NCBI RefSeq assembly: GCF_006715225.1 | Contig: NZ_VFMU01000001.1 | Span: 248,001-312,000, forward strand | Length of the DNA stretch: 64,000 nucleotides | Direction of reading: 5' to 3' | DNA from: Arthrobacter sp. SLBN-112 | Lineage (GTDB): Bacteria; Actinomycetota; Actinomycetes; Actinomycetales; Micrococcaceae | In this document: piece after piece, positions 7,845 through 16,613 of the stretch | Layout of the letters: the number at the start of each line of letters is the position of its first letter | How positions within the stretch are numbered: position 1 is the stretch's first letter | The notes under the pieces: generated by a model | The model's database searches: none | Told to the model about the DNA's origin: nothing | Seen by the model: the letters and a program-made list of their open reading frames with translations, nothing else | Program-made: the position numbers and the translations under genes

Positions 7845-10004
7845 CTACTCCTGTTGCGGGTTCATGTGCTGGTTATTCTCAACGCCGAGTGCCACCCTCA
7901 AACGGGCCAGCAGGTCGGACCGGTTTTCAGCGCCAAGGCGGCGACGAATCCGGGCAATGTGATGTTCTGCCGTCCTGGGCGAAATGTAGATGGCTTCGCC
8001 GATCTCCCGGTAGGTTTTGCCCTCAAGGACCAGCCTGGCCACTTCCTTTTCCCGTTCACTCAGTCCGGAGCCGTCCGGCTGGTGCGCCCTGCCGCCGTTC
8101 TCGGCAGGAGTCCCGGTTTGAATCCCGGCCCCTGACATGCCGCCGGCCGGGCTGCCCTGCGGGTGAAGGTCCCGGGCGCAGGAGAGCAGGCGCATCATGT
8201 CCCGCCGCTCGTCGGCACGCGCGGCGGCGTGACCGGCCAGCCTTGCGCCCTCCCAGGGCATTCCAACAGCACCGAGCAGCCTGGCCGCGCCCTCCACGTC
8301 GGAGGTGCGGAAGCGGCCGGCGAGCACCGATACCCAGGCTTTTCCCGCCGTGGCCAGGACTGCGGCAAGCTGGCTGTGGGCAGAGGCCCGTGCCAGCGCC
8401 GTTGCATGCGGGGCAAGATCGGCGGGGCTTTCATTGAGCAGTGCGGCCTGGACGGCGGCCCAATGCAGGGGAACGGCCCACAGGGCGGGTTCGCCCAGGC
8501 GGCCCAGCAGCTTCCATGCCTCTTCCAGGTAGTGCACCACGCGCCGCGTCTCCCGCAGGCGGGCAGCAGCGATCAGCAGTTCCCCCCACGGCAGCAGGTT
8601 GTAGAGGTCCACCGAGGTATGGAGCATGGCCTCGCGCGCCCGTTCCCATGCCCTGAGGAGTTCCGGAACGTCGCCGTTCCGCCGGGCGAGGCCCACCTCG
8701 AGTGCAGCGCACATGAACTCGTCGCGCGGGACCAGCGGCCAGTGGTTAGCCTTGGCGGCTTCCGTGGCGGCCAGCCGGGCATCCTCGAGTTTGTCCTGCA
8801 TCATGCACGCCCAGGCCTGCAGCAGCAGGAGCCTGGGCTGCGCGGCATTGCCTCCCTGCCCGGCAGCGGCAGCAGCCCTGCAGACGGTTTCCGCCAGGTG
8901 TGGCTCACCGGTGTGCAGGGCCAGCAGGGCTGCCAGTGCGGCTGGTGTTTCCGGCAACGGAAGTGATGTTCCTGCCGAGTTCAGCGTGTCCGACGCGTGG
9001 ATCAGCACGGAGATGCCCTGTTGCGGTTTCTCGCCCAGGGATGCAAAGACGCCCTGGCCAGTCTGGACCAGGGTGGCGGCAAGCAGGGTGGGTGACGCTG
9101 CCGGCGCCCCGGGCTGGAAGAATGCCTCCGCACCGTCCCGGTCTCCCACTCCTATCAGGACGACGGCGGCGAGGGGCGCTGATACGCCCACCCGCTCCGG
9201 GCCCAGCCAGCTGTAGACATCGGCTCCGCGGGCAAGCATCCCCCGTTGGGCCCAAACGGAGGCGGCCACGTCCGCACCCCGGCGGGCATCCTGCGGTTCC
9301 GTGCTGACCAGGAGCGTGTCGATGGTGCGGGCAGCGGCATCAAGTTCACCATCGCCGGCTGCCGCCTGCGCGCGCCGTGCTGCCGTCGCCACCGGATCGG
9401 CGCCGGCCAGGAGGGCCTCCTCGTAGAGCTGCGACGCGAGCCTGGGGTTATGCTCCAGTGCATTGTCCGCTGCCAGCTCGAGTTCCGCGGCCACCCGGGC
9501 GTCAGTAAGTCCTCCCCGGGCAAGCTCGCGGGCAAGGTTTCCCAGCCGCTGTCCCGTCGAGGTGAACACATCCACGAGCTCACGCTGGAGCGCGTGAACC
9601 TTGGCAATGGGTGTGGCGGCCAGCAGTGCGTGCTGCGCCGTGCCCACCACAGTACCGTCCGGCCCCAGCAGCCCTGCGGCCTCTGCCCGGTCCACCAGGG
9701 CATCAAGGTCCTCCACCCCGCCGTTGCCGAACTTCTGCTGCAGGCCCGCAGGCAGCGGCCCCGGCAAAGCGAAACCCACTGACAGCGCCATCAGCAGTTC
9801 CCGCACCACGGCGTTGGTGCCCTTCAGCTGCCTGGCCATTAGCTCTGCGGCGTGCAACGGGTGCCCCTGGTCCTCCGGTCGCGCGGACGCGGCCTCCAGG
9901 TGTTCCTCCCGCTGAAACTGCACGTCCTGATACTGCCCGTCCTGATTTTGCATGTCCTGATGCTGCATGTCCTGAAGCTCCGCTCCCTGGATCTGCCCGT
10001 CCAT
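7845..10004 (-). CDS. Large LuxR-type transcriptional regulator
   Basis: About 719 residues with a C-terminal LuxR/NarL helix-turn-helix near 650-705 (LSEREKEVARLVLEGKTYRE, then SPRTAEHHIARIRRRLG). The long central part is Ala/Leu-rich and helical, like the TPR-type region of large (LAL-like) regulators, but no Walker A is seen, so it lacks the usual ATPase. The N-terminus is a Gln/Asp-rich tandem repeat. ATG 10004 lies 1 base after the Hsp70 stop, implying coupling; no strong Shine-Dalgarno is visible and an internal start is possible. It probably controls this module, with the promoter for the IniB-like gene in the 165-base gap downstream. Confidence 0.85.
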   Translation of the reverse strand: MDGQIQGAELQDMQHQDMQNQDGQYQDVQFQREEHLEAASARPEDQGHPLHAAELMARQLKGTNAVVRELLMALSVGFALPGPLPAGLQQKFGNGGVEDLDALVDRAEAAGLLGPDGTVVGTAQHALLAATPIAKVHALQRELVDVFTSTGQRLGNLARELARGGLTDARVAAELELAADNALEHNPRLASQLYEEALLAGADPVATAARRAQAAAGDGELDAAARTIDTLLVSTEPQDARRGADVAASVWAQRGMLARGADVYSWLGPERVGVSAPLAAVVLIGVGDRDGAEAFFQPGAPAASPTLLAATLVQTGQGVFASLGEKPQQGISVLIHASDTLNSAGTSLPLPETPAALAALLALHTGEPHLAETVCRAAAAAGQGGNAAQPRLLLLQAWACMMQDKLEDARLAATEAAKANHWPLVPRDEFMCAALEVGLARRNGDVPELLRAWERAREAMLHTSVDLYNLLPWGELLIAAARLRETRRVVHYLEEAWKLLGRLGEPALWAVPLHWAAVQAALLNESPADLAPHATALARASAHSQLAAVLATAGKAWVSVLAGRFRTSDVEGAARLLGAVGMPWEGARLAGHAAARADERRDMMRLLSCARDLHPQGSPAGGMSGAGIQTGTPAENGGRAHQPDGSGLSEREKEVARLVLEGKTYREIGEAIYISPRTAEHHIARIRRRLGAENRSDLLARLRVALGVENNQHMNPQQE
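9923..9982 (-). repeat. 15-bp tandem repeat in the LuxR gene
   Basis: Four consecutive 15-base units (plus-strand core YGTCCTGANNCTGC, third-position variants) start at 9923, 9938, 9953 and 9968. They encode five-residue QDxQx-type repeats at the N-terminus of the regulator. The unit is a multiple of three, so copy-number change would keep the frame. Confidence 0.8.
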
Positions 10005-10005
10005 A

Positions 10006-12123
10006 TCAGGCCGCCGGAGAGGTGGTCGGGGCCGTTTCAACGGCTGCTTCAACAGAAGGGGAGGCGGGCTCCACCGGTGTCTCTTGCGACAATGACGTAG
10101 CTTCCACGGCCACCTCCGTTATGGTCGTCGAGGGATTAGGGGCAGGTGTCGAACTTGTGTTGTCCGTCGGGGTGGGCGAGGTCGTTCCCTCAGTGGGCGG
10201 ATCAGTCGCGGGAGGAGTGGTAGTGTCCCCTGTCCCGGAATCGGTTGGAGTTTCGGTGTCTGAACTCCGAGTGGGTTCGGCTGAACCGCCGGGCTGCTGG
10301 GTGTCCGAAGGGGTGTCCGACGGGGTCCCGGAAGGAGTGTCCGAAGGAGTCCCGGAAGAGGTGTCCAACGGGGAGGTGGGATCCACGGTAACGGCTCCCG
10401 GAACAGTCCCTGCGCCGTCCGGCGTCCCCCCGGAACCAGCGAGTGGATCGGCGGCGGCAGCTTCGCCTGCCACAACAGGTCCGTCCGCAATGGCGCTGCT
10501 TCCTGGCCCCGGGCCTTCGCTGCCGGCTTCCTGCGCGGCGGGGGGTGCGGCAGCTGCTTCCAGCCCGGGCCCTGGGGCAAGGGGTTGCTTGGCGCTGGCC
10601 TCGATGCCTGCGAGTGGTTGAGGGACCCCGGCAGCGCTGGCTGCATCCCCGGCACCGGCCGCGTCGGTACCGGCTGCATCTGAGCCGCCTGTAGTGCTGG
10701 CACCGGCCTGGGGCACGAACATGGCTGTCAGGCTGCCGAAGCCGTCCGGGCTTTGGGCGGCAGTTGCCGTGAGGACCGTCAGGAGAGCGGCGGCTGCGGC
10801 AACAGCGGTCACGCGGACGGTGGGTTTCGGGGCGTGCGCGCCCCCTGCCCCGTGCCGGGCACCGCGGACGGTGCCCGGCCCTGCAGGCGCGCCTGCCGCC
10901 GTCGTATATTTGCGCGACCAGCTGGGCATGGCCGGGCCGGTTGGCGCAGGCGGTACTTCAGAGAGTACGACGGCGGGCGGAGCCTCCGCTGCGGTGACTA
11001 CCGCCTGGGATTCCGCTGCTTCAGCTTCTGCCGCAGCTGCGGCGTTGGCAAGGACGGCCGCTACGGCGGCCCCCAGGCAAATGGAGGACTTGGGGTCGGC
11101 GTCCACCGCGATGGGCCGGTCCAGCTCCTCCGACACCACCTGGGCCACCAGGGGAATCCGGGACGAGCCCCCGATCAACAGCACCGTGGACAGGTCTGCC
11201 GGCTCCAGGTGGAGTTGGGCCAGGGAATGCTCCAGGGCCTCCACCGTTTCCCGCACGGGCTCTTCGATCAGCGCCTCGAACTCTGAACGGACCAGGCGGA
11301 CCTGCTGCTGGACGCCGGGCAGCAGCACCGGAATGCTGGCCTCACTGTCCGCAGAGAGCGCTTCCTTGGCCTCCACGCATTCCCGCCGGAGCCGCGTCAA
11401 GGCTCCCAGCACCGCCGGATCGCTGGTGTCCAGATCTTCCAGCGCGTTCCCTGTATGCGTAACCACGTACCGGAATACGGCGGCGTCAAAGTCGGCGCCG
11501 CCCAGGTCTTCGATGCCCTCCGGGCGCCCCAGGAGCTCAAAGCGGCTGCTGCCGGACTTCCTCAGCACGGCGGTATCGAAGGTGCCGCCACCGAGGTCGT
11601 ACACGGCAATGGTGCTGCCTTCCTCCACCCGCACCTGGGATGCGTAGTGCAGGGCTGCGGCCTCGGGTTCGGGAAGGAGGGTGACGTTCTCCAGGCCATG
11701 CGCGGCGAGGGCATCGCGGATCACTGACAGGCGGTGGTTGCCCCAGGCTGCGGGGTGGGTCAGGAAAACGGCCGACGCCGGGCCCCCCTCGCGTTCGGCG
11801 GCCCGGTCCGCCACCCAACGGGCCATGGTGGCGAAGACATCTTCCGGCTGCAGGGCCAGGGTGCCCAGGACGAAGGGGACGTCGTCGCCGATCCGGCGCT
11901 TGAATTCCCGCACTACGCGTTCGGGCGAATCCAGTCCGCGGCGTTCCGCGGCCTCGCCCACCAGGACGGGGCCTTCCTCGGGGTAGTACACCACGGAGGG
12001 CACGGACGCTCCACGCGCGCCAAGGGGCAGGCACTCAGGCACGGCGGAGGGACCTTGGTGGAAACGAACAACGGCAGCTGCCGTGAAACTGGTCCCGACG
12101 TCAACGGCGAGAGCGTAGCTCAT
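10006..12123 (-). CDS. Membrane-anchored Hsp70-like ATPase
   Basis: 705 residues. The N-terminal ~360 form an Hsp70/actin-type ATPase: phosphate-1 DVGTSFTAAAV (8-18), phosphate-2 YDLGGGTFD (175-183), adenosine motif LLIGGSSRIP (315-324). A linker leads to one transmembrane helix at about 436-457. The ~245-residue tail is Ala/Pro/Ser/Thr-rich with SGTPSDT repeats and would be extracytoplasmic. No canonical substrate-binding domain follows the ATPase. Start ATG 12123 has CGAGG upstream. It is the first gene of the module, followed 1 base later by the LuxR regulator. It may sense envelope stress and signal through that regulator (inference). Confidence 0.87.
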   Translation of the reverse strand: MSYALAVDVGTSFTAAAVVRFHQGPSAVPECLPLGARGASVPSVVYYPEEGPVLVGEAAERRGLDSPERVVREFKRRIGDDVPFVLGTLALQPEDVFATMARWVADRAAEREGGPASAVFLTHPAAWGNHRLSVIRDALAAHGLENVTLLPEPEAAALHYASQVRVEEGSTIAVYDLGGGTFDTAVLRKSGSSRFELLGRPEGIEDLGGADFDAAVFRYVVTHTGNALEDLDTSDPAVLGALTRLRRECVEAKEALSADSEASIPVLLPGVQQQVRLVRSEFEALIEEPVRETVEALEHSLAQLHLEPADLSTVLLIGGSSRIPLVAQVVSEELDRPIAVDADPKSSICLGAAVAAVLANAAAAAEAEAAESQAVVTAAEAPPAVVLSEVPPAPTGPAMPSWSRKYTTAAGAPAGPGTVRGARHGAGGAHAPKPTVRVTAVAAAAALLTVLTATAAQSPDGFGSLTAMFVPQAGASTTGGSDAAGTDAAGAGDAASAAGVPQPLAGIEASAKQPLAPGPGLEAAAAPPAAQEAGSEGPGPGSSAIADGPVVAGEAAAADPLAGSGGTPDGAGTVPGAVTVDPTSPLDTSSGTPSDTPSGTPSDTPSDTQQPGGSAEPTRSSDTETPTDSGTGDTTTPPATDPPTEGTTSPTPTDNTSSTPAPNPSTTITEVAVEATSLSQETPVEPASPSVEAAVETAPTTSPAA

Positions 12124-12281
12124 GGGTACCTCGGAAAGCTGGTGGTCCACCTGCAAGCTTCATCACAGGGAACGTCACCAACGTAGCATTACCCAAGGAC
12201 CGGGGAACACCCCTGTTGCTACATCGAATGGTTATTTACCGGGCAGTAGCCGCAACTGAGTGCCGTCACCCGTTTTGGGGT

Positions 12282-12302
12282 CCTAAAATCCCGGTTTTTA
12301 GG
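12282..12302 (-). terminator. Inverted repeat after the cytochrome c maturation operon
   Basis: CCTAAAA / TTTTAGG with a 7-nt spacer, 37 bases past the ccsB stop on the minus strand. AT-rich for this genome and without a U-tract, so it could be a terminator or a protein-binding palindrome for the unit starting at 12123. Confidence 0.35.
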
Positions 12303-12338
12303 GCCGGAAGGCCCTGTTCGAGCGGCCTGCTGATCCTC

Positions 12339-13448
12339 TTAGAGGCCCGAGTAGGAGTGGAGCCCGTTGAAGAACTGGTTCACGATGGTGAAGTTGAAGA
12401 TCACGCAGAGGTAGCCCACGATCGACAGCCAGGCGGCGCGTGTTCCGGTCCAGCCGCGGGTGGCACGTGCGTGCAGGTATCCGGCGTAGACAACCCAGAT
12501 CACAAAGGTCCATACCTCCTTGGTGTCCCAGCCCCAGAACCGGCCCCAGGCTTTCTCGGCCCAGATGGCACCGAACATCAGGGTGAAGGTCCAGCCGATG
12601 AAGGCGATGGCGTTAATGCGGTAGGAGAGGTTTTCCAGGCTCAGCGCGGACGGCACCAGGCGCATGAAGCCGAGTTTGTCGGCGCCGCCGGCGGCCACGG
12701 TCTTCTGTCGGTGGGACTGCACCAGCTGCAGTGCGGACATGGCAAAGGTCAGCGTGAACAGCGCGGAAGACAGCACCGCGATGGAAACATGGATGACCAG
12801 CCAGTAGCTCTGGAGGGCGGGAACCAGGTGGCCCACCGGGGTCCAGAACGCCACCGAGGCAGCCACCAGCATGATGACCACCAGGCCCACCACGAAGGTG
12901 CCCAGGAAGCGGAGGTCGCGCCGGATCAGCGAGAGCAGGAACACGGCTGCCACCAGGAACGCGCCTGTGGTGAGGAATTCGTACATGTTGCCCCACGGCA
13001 CCCGGCCTGCGCCCAGGGCCCTGGTGACCACGCCGGCGCCGTGGATGACGGCCGCAAGGGTGGTCAAGGCTACGGCGACCCGCGCCGGGACCCGGCGCTC
13101 CGCGGCGTACTTCATGTCGCCGTCGGCTGTCACGACGCCGCCGGTTCCTGCCCGGCCCGTTTTGGCAGTGGACGACGACGGACGCTCGGCCCGGCCGGCC
13201 GGCCCGTCCAGGCGGGACTCAATGCCGGATCCTTCGCGCTCCCCGGCCCCGGCAGCAACACCGGCGACTACGGGAACCTTCGCGGCAGCACTTGCCTGGG
13301 CGGCCTTGAGGTCCACGGCGCGCAGCGCCTTGCTGCTCTTGGCCAGGTCCCAGGCGAAGGCGATGAAGGCCACGGTGTAGGTACCCGCCGCCAGCAGCAT
13401 GAAGAGTTCGCTGTACTGGCCCATGGTTTCGTTGATTCCAAATGGCAT
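12339..13448 (-). CDS. ccsB: Cytochrome c biogenesis protein CcsB/CcsA (system II)
   Basis: 369-residue multi-pass membrane protein that would present heme to apocytochrome c with ResB. It carries the Trp-rich heme-handling motif (WGWDTKEVWTFVIW, about 305-320) and several conserved His residues. Between the first helix and the core is a charged Ala/Pro/Gly-rich cytoplasmic loop (about 40-120), as in actinobacterial CcsB. AAAGGA lies about 7 nt upstream of ATG 13448, which overlaps the ResB stop by one base (TAATG). It is the last gene of a five-gene operon. Confidence 0.94.
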   Translation of the reverse strand: MPFGINETMGQYSELFMLLAAGTYTVAFIAFAWDLAKSSKALRAVDLKAAQASAAAKVPVVAGVAAGAGEREGSGIESRLDGPAGRAERPSSSTAKTGRAGTGGVVTADGDMKYAAERRVPARVAVALTTLAAVIHGAGVVTRALGAGRVPWGNMYEFLTTGAFLVAAVFLLSLIRRDLRFLGTFVVGLVVIMLVAASVAFWTPVGHLVPALQSYWLVIHVSIAVLSSALFTLTFAMSALQLVQSHRQKTVAAGGADKLGFMRLVPSALSLENLSYRINAIAFIGWTFTLMFGAIWAEKAWGRFWGWDTKEVWTFVIWVVYAGYLHARATRGWTGTRAAWLSIVGYLCVIFNFTIVNQFFNGLHSYSGL

Positions 13449-15235
13449 TACTGGTCCTTTTCGGGCCCGGTGGGGCCTGCTGGGGTGGTGACGGGGCCTG
13501 CGGCATTGTCGACGGAGCCTGCGACATTATGGCTTGCCCGGCTGGGAGTTCGCTGGGACTGGGCGGTGATTTCAGAGGCAGTGCCTTCAGACGCGCTGTC
13601 TTCGGTGTCTTCCGGCAGCTGCCACTCGGTGGCGAAGAGTTTCCGGAGGGCTGCTGCCTCACCGGCCAGGCGGTGGTCCTCACCGCGGGCCAGGAGTCCG
13701 TATTCCACCATGGTCCGGCCGTCCCCAGCAGTGCCAGTCCGCACCCAGACGCGCCGGCGGTTGACGTAGAGCGAGAGGATGAGGCCAGCCACGGCCAGCA
13801 AAGCGAAGACCAGGGCGTAGGCCTGTCCGGGGTTGTGGTGGATGTCCACGCCGATGTACCGCTTCACGCCGTCGAAGCTGATGGTGCCCTTGCCGTCCGG
13901 CAGGGTGTAGGTGGAGCCCGGCGCCAGCGTGATGCCGCCGGCGGCCAGGTTCCTGGCGTTGAGCGGGGTCAGGTTCTTGACGTCCAGCTCGAAGACGTTC
14001 TGCGGTGCGCCGCTGTTCAGGCCCAGGTCCCCGTAGTAGGAGTTCAGGGTCAGCTGGGGGTTGAACAGCTCCGGGTCTGCACTGAATGAGACGTTCTTGT
14101 CGGTCACGAACGCGGTGGGGAGGAAGAAGCCCACAAACCCCAGCTGGTCCGGCTGGGCGTCCGGCACTTTGATGACCACGGAGGAGTAGTAGTTATCGCC
14201 CTGCAGTTTGGCCACCACAGGGCCCTGCATGGCCACGTTGCCGGCCCCGTCCCGGATGGTCACCACCGGTGCATAGCCGTTGCCGGTGAGGTAGATGCTG
14301 GTCCCGCCCAGGGTCACGGGATCGTTGACCTTCAGGATCTCCTGCTTGGGTGGGGCGTCCGGGTTTTCCTTGGTGGTCACGGTCGCGGCGAAGTCGATGG
14401 GCTGGCCGAACTTGCCCCTGGATTCGCGGTCGAACGTGATGTTGAACTTGTCCAGCTGGAGCGAGTACGGCTGCAGCTGGCTGGACTGGAAGTTGGTGCC
14501 CGGGTTGAACTGGTCGTAGCCCACCAGGGTGTTCACGAAGGTGTCGCCTTCCACCAGGATGCGCTGGCCGCTGTACCCGAACAGGCCGCCTGCGGCCACC
14601 GCCACCAGCACGCCGATCAGCGAGGTGTGGAAGACGAGGTTGCCCACTTCCTTCATGAAGCCGCGCTCGGCCCCCAGGGACGGGCGGTCGCCGTCGGCGT
14701 CCCGGACCTCAACCCGGTAGCCGCGCTTCCGCAGCAGCCCCGCGGCACCGTGGATGGCGTCCGACGCCGGGATCCGGGCTCCGGCAGGAATCACCAGGGT
14801 GCCGTATTCCGGCAGCCGGGAGAGGCGCTGGGGCGTGCGCGGGGGCTGGGAGCGCATGGCTTTGTAGTGGGCGATGGCGCGCGGCACCACGCAGCCGATC
14901 AGCGAGATGAACAACAGAAGGTAGATCGCTGAGAACCAGGCCGAAGAGTAGACATCATAGAGCTGCAGGGAGTCCAGCAGCTTGCCGTAGTCCGGGTGGT
15001 CCTTGATGTACTGGGTCACCACGGCCGGGTTGGCGGGCCGCTGCGGGAACAGCGAGCCGGGGACGGCAGCGACGGCGAGGAGCAGCAGCAGGAACAGCGC
15101 GGTGCGCATGCTGGTCAACTGCGTCCAGGCCCATCGAAGCATGCCCCTTGGGCCCAGGGCCGGAAGGGCTGCCTGGGCTTTTGCCTCTGCAACAGGGGCG
15201 GACTGCTTCTTTTTTACGTTCACACGCTCGCTCAT
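13448..15235 (-). CDS. resB: Cytochrome c biogenesis protein ResB
   Basis: 595 residues. Partner of CcsB in heme delivery. There is a Lys/Ala-rich cytoplasmic N-terminus, then helices at about 40-60 (ALFLLLLLAVAAV) and 95-120, a third near 200, a large periplasmic domain (about 225-505) and a final helix (ALVFALLAVAGLILSLYV) before the cytoplasmic tail. ATG 15235 overlaps the ccdA stop (ATGA), so a longer upstream open frame is rejected. Size and topology fit the ResB family of Gram-positives and chloroplast Ccs1. Confidence 0.93.
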   Translation of the reverse strand: MSERVNVKKKQSAPVAEAKAQAALPALGPRGMLRWAWTQLTSMRTALFLLLLLAVAAVPGSLFPQRPANPAVVTQYIKDHPDYGKLLDSLQLYDVYSSAWFSAIYLLLFISLIGCVVPRAIAHYKAMRSQPPRTPQRLSRLPEYGTLVIPAGARIPASDAIHGAAGLLRKRGYRVEVRDADGDRPSLGAERGFMKEVGNLVFHTSLIGVLVAVAAGGLFGYSGQRILVEGDTFVNTLVGYDQFNPGTNFQSSQLQPYSLQLDKFNITFDRESRGKFGQPIDFAATVTTKENPDAPPKQEILKVNDPVTLGGTSIYLTGNGYAPVVTIRDGAGNVAMQGPVVAKLQGDNYYSSVVIKVPDAQPDQLGFVGFFLPTAFVTDKNVSFSADPELFNPQLTLNSYYGDLGLNSGAPQNVFELDVKNLTPLNARNLAAGGITLAPGSTYTLPDGKGTISFDGVKRYIGVDIHHNPGQAYALVFALLAVAGLILSLYVNRRRVWVRTGTAGDGRTMVEYGLLARGEDHRLAGEAAALRKLFATEWQLPEDTEDSASEGTASEITAQSQRTPSRASHNVAGSVDNAAGPVTTPAGPTGPEKDQ

Positions 15236-15990
15236 CAGATTGGCAACTTCACGTCGGTTTGGAACCAGTACTGCAGCCCGGTCACCCAGGTCCCCCAGAC
15301 GCCGGTGGCCATCAGCAGCCCAAGCACCACCAGGATTCCGCCGCCGGTCCGCTGGATGGCCAGCCGGTGCTTGCGGAAGAACGCCATGACGCCCATCCCC
15401 CGGCGCAGGGCCAGCGCGATCAGCAGGAACGGAATGCCCAGTCCCAGGCTGTAGACAAACGCCAGGAAGGCGCCCTTGGCGGCTGAGGATCCCCCGGAAA
15501 GGCTCAGCAGCTGGACGGCCGAATAGGTGGGGCCGATGCACGGCGCCCAGCCCAGCCCGAAAGTCAGGCCCAGCAACGGCGCGCCCCAGAGTCCTGCCGG
15601 CGGTTTGGCATGGATCTTCGCGTCCCGCTGGAGCCAGCTGAAGCCGCCCATGAAGACGATGCCCATGATGATCACCAGGACCCCCAGGAGCTGGGTGATC
15701 CAGGCGTTCTGGCTGCCGGTGATCAGGGTGCCCAGCTGGCCGAAGGCGCCGCCCAGCAGGACGAAGATCACCGAGAAGCCCAGGACGAACAGGCCGATCC
15801 CGGCCAGCATCCTGCCGCGTTTTTGCTTTTGCAGGTCCACGCCGCTCAGGCCCGTGACGTAGCCGAGGTAGCCGGGAACCAGTGGAAGGACGCAGGGGGA
15901 AAGGAAGGAAACCAGTCCGGCGAGCAGTGCCACCGGAATGGCCAGCAGGATGGAGCCGCTGAGGATGGCTTCAGCAAAGGGGCTGTTCAC
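15235..15990 (-). CDS. ccdA: Cytochrome c biogenesis protein CcdA
   Basis: 251-residue, six-helix thiol-disulfide transporter of the DsbD/CcdA family, passing reducing equivalents from cytoplasmic thioredoxin to the extracytoplasmic TlpA-like protein. The two conserved membrane cysteines occur in LSPCVLPLVPGYLGY (near 31) and LGWAPCIGPTYS (near 153). The start is GTG 15990; the stop overlaps the ResB ATG. Its place between the TlpA-like gene and resB fits the pathway order. Confidence 0.94.
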   Translation of the reverse strand: MNSPFAEAILSGSILLAIPVALLAGLVSFLSPCVLPLVPGYLGYVTGLSGVDLQKQKRGRMLAGIGLFVLGFSVIFVLLGGAFGQLGTLITGSQNAWITQLLGVLVIIMGIVFMGGFSWLQRDAKIHAKPPAGLWGAPLLGLTFGLGWAPCIGPTYSAVQLLSLSGGSSAAKGAFLAFVYSLGLGIPFLLIALALRRGMGVMAFFRKHRLAIQRTGGGILVVLGLLMATGVWGTWVTGLQYWFQTDVKLPI

Positions 15991-15999
15991 GGTCCCGCC

Positions 16000-16611
16000 C
16001 TACTCGGCCACGGCGGCGCTGATGAGGGCCTTCAGGGTGCCCTTTTCAATCTCGCCGAGGACGCGCGAGGCCACCCGTCCCTGCTTGTCCAGGACCAGGG
16101 TGGTGGGTACGGCGCCGGGCGGTACCAGGCCGGATACGGACAGCAGGACGCCGCCGTCCTTGTCGTCAAAACTCGGGTAGGTCAGGTTGAAGGTCTTCTC
16201 GAACGCCTCCGCCGTGGGCTTTTCGTCCCGGAGGTTGACGCCGAAGAACTGGACGCCCTGGTCCTTGAACTCCTGGTGCAGTGCTTCCAGGAGCGGCGCC
16301 TCCACCCGGCAGGGGGCGCATGCGGCGAACCAGAAGTTCAGGACGCTGACCTTGCCCTGGAAATCCGCGGGGGTCACAGCGGTGCCGTTGAAAAGCGCAC
16401 CTTGGATCTGCACGGCGTCCTTGCGGTCCCCGGCAGCGAACTCGGTCACGGAGCCGTCGCCCGCCACATAGTTCTTGTTGTCCCCCGCCTTGGCCTGCTT
16501 GGCCAGTGCGTCCTCCTGGGCACAGCCGGACAGGCCCAGGGTCAGCGCGGTGAGGGCCATGCCGCCGGCAGCGAGCATGCTCCGGCGCGAGGGAAGGTTG
16601 TTGCTGCTCAC
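16000..16611 (-). CDS. TlpA/ResA-like thioredoxin lipoprotein
   Basis: 203 residues. Extracytoplasmic thiol-disulfide oxidoreductase likely to keep apocytochrome c cysteines reduced. The N-terminus has RRSML, a hydrophobic segment and an LSGC lipobox, so it is probably a lipoprotein. The thioredoxin domain carries the redox site CAPC in NFWFAACAPCRVEAP. GTG 16611 is chosen because it lies 2 bases after the phosphatase stop and gives a proper signal peptide; the frame upstream is shadow. ccdA starts 9 bases downstream. Confidence 0.9.
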   Translation of the reverse strand: MSSNNLPSRRSMLAAGGMALTALTLGLSGCAQEDALAKQAKAGDNKNYVAGDGSVTEFAAGDRKDAVQIQGALFNGTAVTPADFQGKVSVLNFWFAACAPCRVEAPLLEALHQEFKDQGVQFFGVNLRDEKPTAEAFEKTFNLTYPSFDDKDGGVLLSVSGLVPPGAVPTTLVLDKQGRVASRVLGEIEKGTLKALISAAVAE

Positions 16612-16613
16612 GG

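Noticed and set aside
9923..9982. Possible CRISPR-like array
   Set aside because: Units are contiguous 15-mers without spacers and lie inside a coding frame; this is a coding minisatellite.
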